Shown piece by piece: positions 7,622 through 9,881 of a DNA stretch of 9,881 nt. The translations under genes and the position numbers were made by a program. Position 1 is the stretch's first letter. Every line of letters begins with the position of its first letter. The notes below the pieces were generated by a model. That model saw only the letters and a list, made by a program, of their open reading frames with translations. It made no database searches and had not been told where the DNA came from. This DNA is from Bacteroidales bacterium (GTDB lineage: Bacteria > Bacteroidota > Bacteroidia > Bacteroidales > UBA7960), in NCBI GenBank assembly GCA_007130545.1, contig SLSG01000068.1:1-9881 (forward strand), in the 5' to 3' direction.

Positions 7622-7658
7622 GGGAAATATTTCAAACTAAAAAACAGGAGGACCTATT

Positions 7659-8342
7659 TTATTCCGAATTCTTTAAAAATCCGGGCCTCAGCCTGCGCGT
7701 GCGTTCCAGGGATTGCTCATGACGCCATTCGGAGATCTTCCGGTCATGACCGGAAAGCAGCACATCCGGCACCTTCCATCCCTTATACTCTGCAGGCCTG
7801 GTAAAGACAGGGGGTGAGAGCAGGCCGTCCTGAAACGAATCTGAAAGGGCAGAGGTCTCGTCGCCCAGCACCCCCGGCAGCAACCTGACAACGGCGTCGG
7901 TCATTACAGCAGCAGGCAGTTCCCCTCCTGAAAGCACATAATTCCCAATGGATACTTCCATACTGACCAGGTGGTCGCGAATGCGCTGGTCAATCCCTTT
8001 GTAGTGTCCGCAGAGCACCATCAGGTTGTTGAATGTTGACAGCCTGTTGGCCATGGGTTGGTCAAACAGTTCCCCGTCGGGGGTCATGAAGACCACTTCG
8101 TCGTAAGCCCGCTCCTTTGTCAGGGACTCCATGCACCGCTCTATCGGTTCGATCATCATGACCATTCCCGCACCGCCACCGAACGGATAGTCATCCACCC
8201 GCCGGTGCTTGTTGCTTGCAAACTCCCGGATGTCGTGCAGGCAAATCTCCACAAGTCCCTTTTCCACTGCCCTTTTTAAAATGGACTCAGAGAACGGGCC
8301 CCGGAACATGTCCGGAAAAATGGTCAGAATATCTATCCGCAT
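7659..8342 (-). CDS. trmD: tRNA (guanine-N1)-methyltransferase TrmD
   Basis: TrmD methylates N1 of guanosine 37 next to the anticodon, using S-adenosylmethionine, and so prevents +1 frameshifting. The 227-residue protein has the SPOUT trefoil-knot motifs: LCGHYKGIDQRIR (110-122), SIGNYVLSGGELPAA (131-145) and FTRPAEYKGWKVP (180-192). The knot-following segment ALSDSFQDGLL (165-175) contains Asp172, the counterpart of the catalytic Asp169 of E. coli, and Arg153 sits where the conserved arginine is expected. The N-terminus MRIDILTIFPDMF is typical, so the ATG at 8342 is secure. Asn134 stands where E. coli and most relatives I recall have Asp (GDY), a mild oddity. The gene follows the DUF2400 gene after 53 bases and precedes rplS. 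The rpsP and rimM genes often found upstream of trmD are absent here. Confidence 0.97.
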   Translation of the reverse strand: MRIDILTIFPDMFRGPFSESILKRAVEKGLVEICLHDIREFASNKHRRVDDYPFGGGAGMVMMIEPIERCMESLTKERAYDEVVFMTPDGELFDQPMANRLSTFNNLMVLCGHYKGIDQRIRDHLVSMEVSIGNYVLSGGELPAAVMTDAVVRLLPGVLGDETSALSDSFQDGLLSPPVFTRPAEYKGWKVPDVLLSGHDRKISEWRHEQSLERTRRLRPGFLKNSE

Positions 8343-8357
8343 GAATCAGGCTTTCTG

Positions 8358-8365
8358 CAAAAATA
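8358..8365 (-). promoter_or_regulatory. Possible trmD promoter -7 box
   Basis: Read leftward, TATTTTTG fits TAnnTTTG perfectly and ends 15 bases before the trmD ATG, in the 53-base gap after the DUF2400 gene. No TTG is found 17-23 bases upstream, and the implied leader is only about 10 bases. This is therefore weaker than the other promoter calls; trmD may simply be read through from the gene upstream. Confidence 0.35.
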
Positions 8366-8395
8366 CGCAATCAGGGGAATAATCCGTGCATGCGG

Positions 8396-9196
8396 TCAAA
8401 AAGGGGGCATCCTGCCTGGCGACTCCTTTTCAAACACCCCCATGCCAAACAGCGCAAAATCGTATTTCACCGGGTCAACGGGGTCCAGCCTGCGAAGGTT
8501 GGCTGTCAGTTCTTCCACTGCCTTCCAGTCATTTTGTTTCCGGCTTAGCAGCCCCAATTGCCTTGCAACCCTTCCGGAGTGCACGTCCAGCGGACAATAA
8601 AGGTCGGACGCCCTGAATGCTTTCCACAGTCCAAGGTCCACACCGTTCTCATCCCTGCGTACCATCCACCGCAAGAACATATTGATGCGCTTTGCGGCGG
8701 ACCCCTCAGCGGGGTTCCCCAGGTGCTTACGGCTCCTGTTCAGATGCGGGATCTCGAAGAATACATTGTGAAAATGAATCAAGGCCTTCCTGATGTCGCG
8801 TGACCTCCCGCCGCCCTTGCTGAACACCGCTTCCAGTCCGCCGTGGTTCTCATAAATGTTGCGCAGGGAATAGAAAAAACACAACAGGTCAAATTCATTA
8901 AAGGTGCGGTGCACAAAGCCCTTGAAGGGGATCAGATCCCGCTCTGTGAAACCCTGGATAAATGCCGCCGGCCTCAGGTCCATCAACTCCACCAGCCTCC
9001 GGCCGCTGTTGAGTATGCTTTTACGATTGCCCCATGCAATGCTGGCCACCAGCAGCGCAGAGATTTCCATATCCTCCTTAATCGTGAACATATGGGGAAT
9101 GGAAATGGGGTCGGTAGAGACAAAACCAGCTTGGTTGTAAAGGGCAGTCCTGGCCTCCATGAACTCCTTAAGCGTCTCCAGTTGGTGTAGGTCCAT
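8396..9196 (-). CDS. DUF2400 / TIGR02757 family protein, function unknown
   Basis: I recognise this 266-residue protein as the TIGR02757 (DUF2400) family, common in Bacteroidota and without an established function that I know of. Family-type segments include DPISIPHMF (29-37), VASIAWGNRKSIL (50-62), FVHRTFNEFDLL (94-105), IYENHGGLEAVF (114-125), GSAAKRINMFLRWMVRRD (165-182), CPLDVHSGRVARQLGL (201-216) and DPVDPVKYDFALFG (238-251). It looks cytoplasmic and mostly helical, with no signal peptide or membrane span. The arrangement of Lys169 in GSAAKRINMFLRW and Asp204 in PLDVHSGRVA resembles the Lys/Asp pair of HhH-GPD DNA glycosylases. That is my inference, not an established assignment. Several in-frame ATGs exist. 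The one at 9334 precedes the promoter and is excluded. 9229 and 9220 remain possible, but 9196 fits the family's usual N-terminus best. trmD follows after 53 bases. Confidence 0.85.
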   Translation of the reverse strand: MDLHQLETLKEFMEARTALYNQAGFVSTDPISIPHMFTIKEDMEISALLVASIAWGNRKSILNSGRRLVELMDLRPAAFIQGFTERDLIPFKGFVHRTFNEFDLLCFFYSLRNIYENHGGLEAVFSKGGGRSRDIRKALIHFHNVFFEIPHLNRSRKHLGNPAEGSAAKRINMFLRWMVRRDENGVDLGLWKAFRASDLYCPLDVHSGRVARQLGLLSRKQNDWKAVEELTANLRRLDPVDPVKYDFALFGMGVFEKESPGRMPPF

Positions 9197-9217
9197 CAAA
9201 TTTAAAATCTTTCCCGC

Positions 9218-9230
9218 CATGACCGTCATG
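9218..9230. repeat. 13-bp near-perfect dyad in the DUF2400 gene leader
   Basis: CATGAC and GTCATG form a perfect 6-bp inverted repeat around a single central base. The dyad lies between the inferred transcription start (near 9254) and the chosen ATG at 9196, a place where an operator could act. It also contains two in-frame ATGs (9229 and 9220). If translation starts there the symmetry may be accidental. Confidence 0.35.
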
Positions 9231-9259
9231 AGACGGTTAAGGCCAGGCGAATTGGTTTT

Positions 9260-9288
9260 CAAATATAACCAAATACACGTTTTGACAA
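9260..9288 (-). promoter_or_regulatory. Promoter of the DUF2400 gene (Bacteroidota type)
   Basis: Read leftward, TTG at 9288-9286 (part of TTTG) and the perfect -7 box TATATTTG at 9267-9260 are 18 bases apart, within the range reported for Bacteroidota promoters. Transcription would begin near 9254, leaving a leader of about 58 bases to the ATG at 9196 (25 to the one at 9229). This rules out the ATG at 9334. Confidence 0.6.
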
Positions 9289-9359
9289 AGGGTTTACGTA
9301 ATCTGTATTGGTATACGGTGTTCAGGGCCTGCATGTTCCTCCCAAAGCAAATTATTTTG

Positions 9360-9367
9360 TAGATTTG
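9360..9367 (+). promoter_or_regulatory. guaD promoter -7 box
   Basis: TAGATTTG is a perfect match to TAnnTTTG, 20 bases before the guaD ATG. At the -33 distance there is only TTC (9336-9338 with a 21-base spacer), so the upstream element is degenerate. The implied leader is about 16 bases. The region between the two divergent promoters (9289-9359) holds no other structure I can support. Confidence 0.5.
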
Positions 9368-9387
9368 CCTGTAACCAAATCTTGCAT

Positions 9388-9864
9388 ATGAGCCATTCCC
9401 ACAAAGATCTGATAGAGGAAACCATTGAAATGGCCACGGCCAATGTCCATGCCGGCACTGGCGGACCCTTTGCGGCCCTCATCGTAAAAGACGGACAAGT
9501 GGTCGGACGCGGTGTAAACCGGGTCACCTCGGTGAATGACCCTACGGCCCATGCCGAGGTGATGGCCATCCGGGACGCTTGCACGAACCTGGCTACCTAT
9601 AAGCTGGACGGCGCAGTCATTTACACAAGTTGTGAGCCTTGCCCCATGTGCCTGAGCGCCATCTACTGGGCAAGGATCGGCCTCATCTATTATGCAGCCG
9701 AACATACCGATGCTGCCAGGGCAGGGTTCGACGACTCCTTCATCTACCAGGAAGTCAGATGCTCACCACGTGACAGGTCGGTCAGGGCGGAGCAGATTGA
9801 CTGCCAGCATGCCTTCAGGCCATTTCAGGACTGGATCGAACTGGACAGCAAGATTGAATATTGA
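9388..9864 (+). CDS. guaD: Guanine deaminase
   Basis: This 158-residue zinc enzyme of the cytidine/deoxycytidylate deaminase superfamily converts guanine to xanthine and ammonia in purine breakdown. From memory it resembles the Bacillus subtilis enzyme along its whole length. Shared segments are GGPFAALIVKDG (25-36), NDPTAHAEVMAIR (50-62) with zinc ligand His55 and catalytic Glu57, and TSCEPCPMCLSAIYWAR (80-96) with zinc ligands Cys85 and Cys88. The family's guanine-deaminase signature AAEHTDAARAGFDDSFIY (103-120) is also present; its aspartates are linked to guanine recognition. The C-terminal part (PFQDW, ending in KIEY) is the swapped tail typical of this dimer. The ATG at 9388 is preferred over an upstream in-frame TTG at 9382. 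It diverges from the DUF2400 gene, and no purine-catabolism partner is in view. Some close relatives act on other aminated bases, but the signature makes guanine the best call. Confidence 0.95.
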   Translation: MSHSHKDLIEETIEMATANVHAGTGGPFAALIVKDGQVVGRGVNRVTSVNDPTAHAEVMAIRDACTNLATYKLDGAVIYTSCEPCPMCLSAIYWARIGLIYYAAEHTDAARAGFDDSFIYQEVRCSPRDRSVRAEQIDCQHAFRPFQDWIELDSKIEY

Positions 9865-9881
9865 GCGGCCATGCATGCAAT

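Noticed and set aside
1..9881. Mobile elements, CRISPR arrays, tRNA or rRNA genes
   Set aside because: I found no transposase or integrase, no spaced direct repeats, no terminal inverted repeats, and no stretch resembling a tRNA or rRNA. Nearly all the sequence is accounted for by eight ordinary genes, and no gap exceeds 200 bases.

Overview
The window looks like a chromosomal housekeeping and metabolic stretch from a member of the Bacteroidota with a fairly GC-rich genome. Several lines of evidence support this. There is no Shine-Dalgarno pattern ahead of most genes. Five of the eight genes have a perfect Bacteroidota -7 promoter box (TAnnTTTG) just upstream. The protein variants fit that phylum: a fused formimidoyltransferase-cyclodeaminase, the QueA form with an IEVFCL-type segment, and a DUF2400/TIGR02757 protein. 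I see no mobile element, CRISPR array, tRNA or rRNA, and no gene that looks horizontally acquired.

Layout, left to right. Positions 1-2542 hold a leftward pair. A long-chain acyl-CoA synthetase (596-2542) is followed by queA, whose 3' part runs off the left edge. A rightward SulP-family anion transporter with a STAS domain (2622-4274) diverges from the synthetase gene, and their two promoters overlap back to back. A leftward block follows and should be read from right to left. It contains a DUF2400 protein (8396-9196), trmD (7659-8342), rplS (7219-7572) with its own promoter and a strong rho-independent terminator (7162-7191), then ftcD (5387-7075) and a fold-type III PLP enzyme of the D-serine dehydratase/D-threonine aldolase family (4286-5371). 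At the right edge a guanine deaminase gene (9388-9864) diverges from the DUF2400 gene.

Functional groups: fatty-acid activation and tRNA queuosine synthesis; inorganic anion uptake; translation (tRNA m1G37 methylation and ribosomal protein L19); amino-acid catabolism (formiminoglutamate from histidine, plus a D-hydroxyamino acid); and purine catabolism (guanine to xanthine). The gene starts of SulP, rplS and the DUF2400 protein were set from promoter positions, because the longest reading frames would begin at or upstream of the -7 box.

I did not find a previously undescribed multi-gene system. The observations most worth following up are possible HhH-GPD glycosylase-like motifs in the DUF2400 protein, the overlapping divergent promoters at 2557-2601, and the ftcD/D-amino-acid enzyme gene pair.
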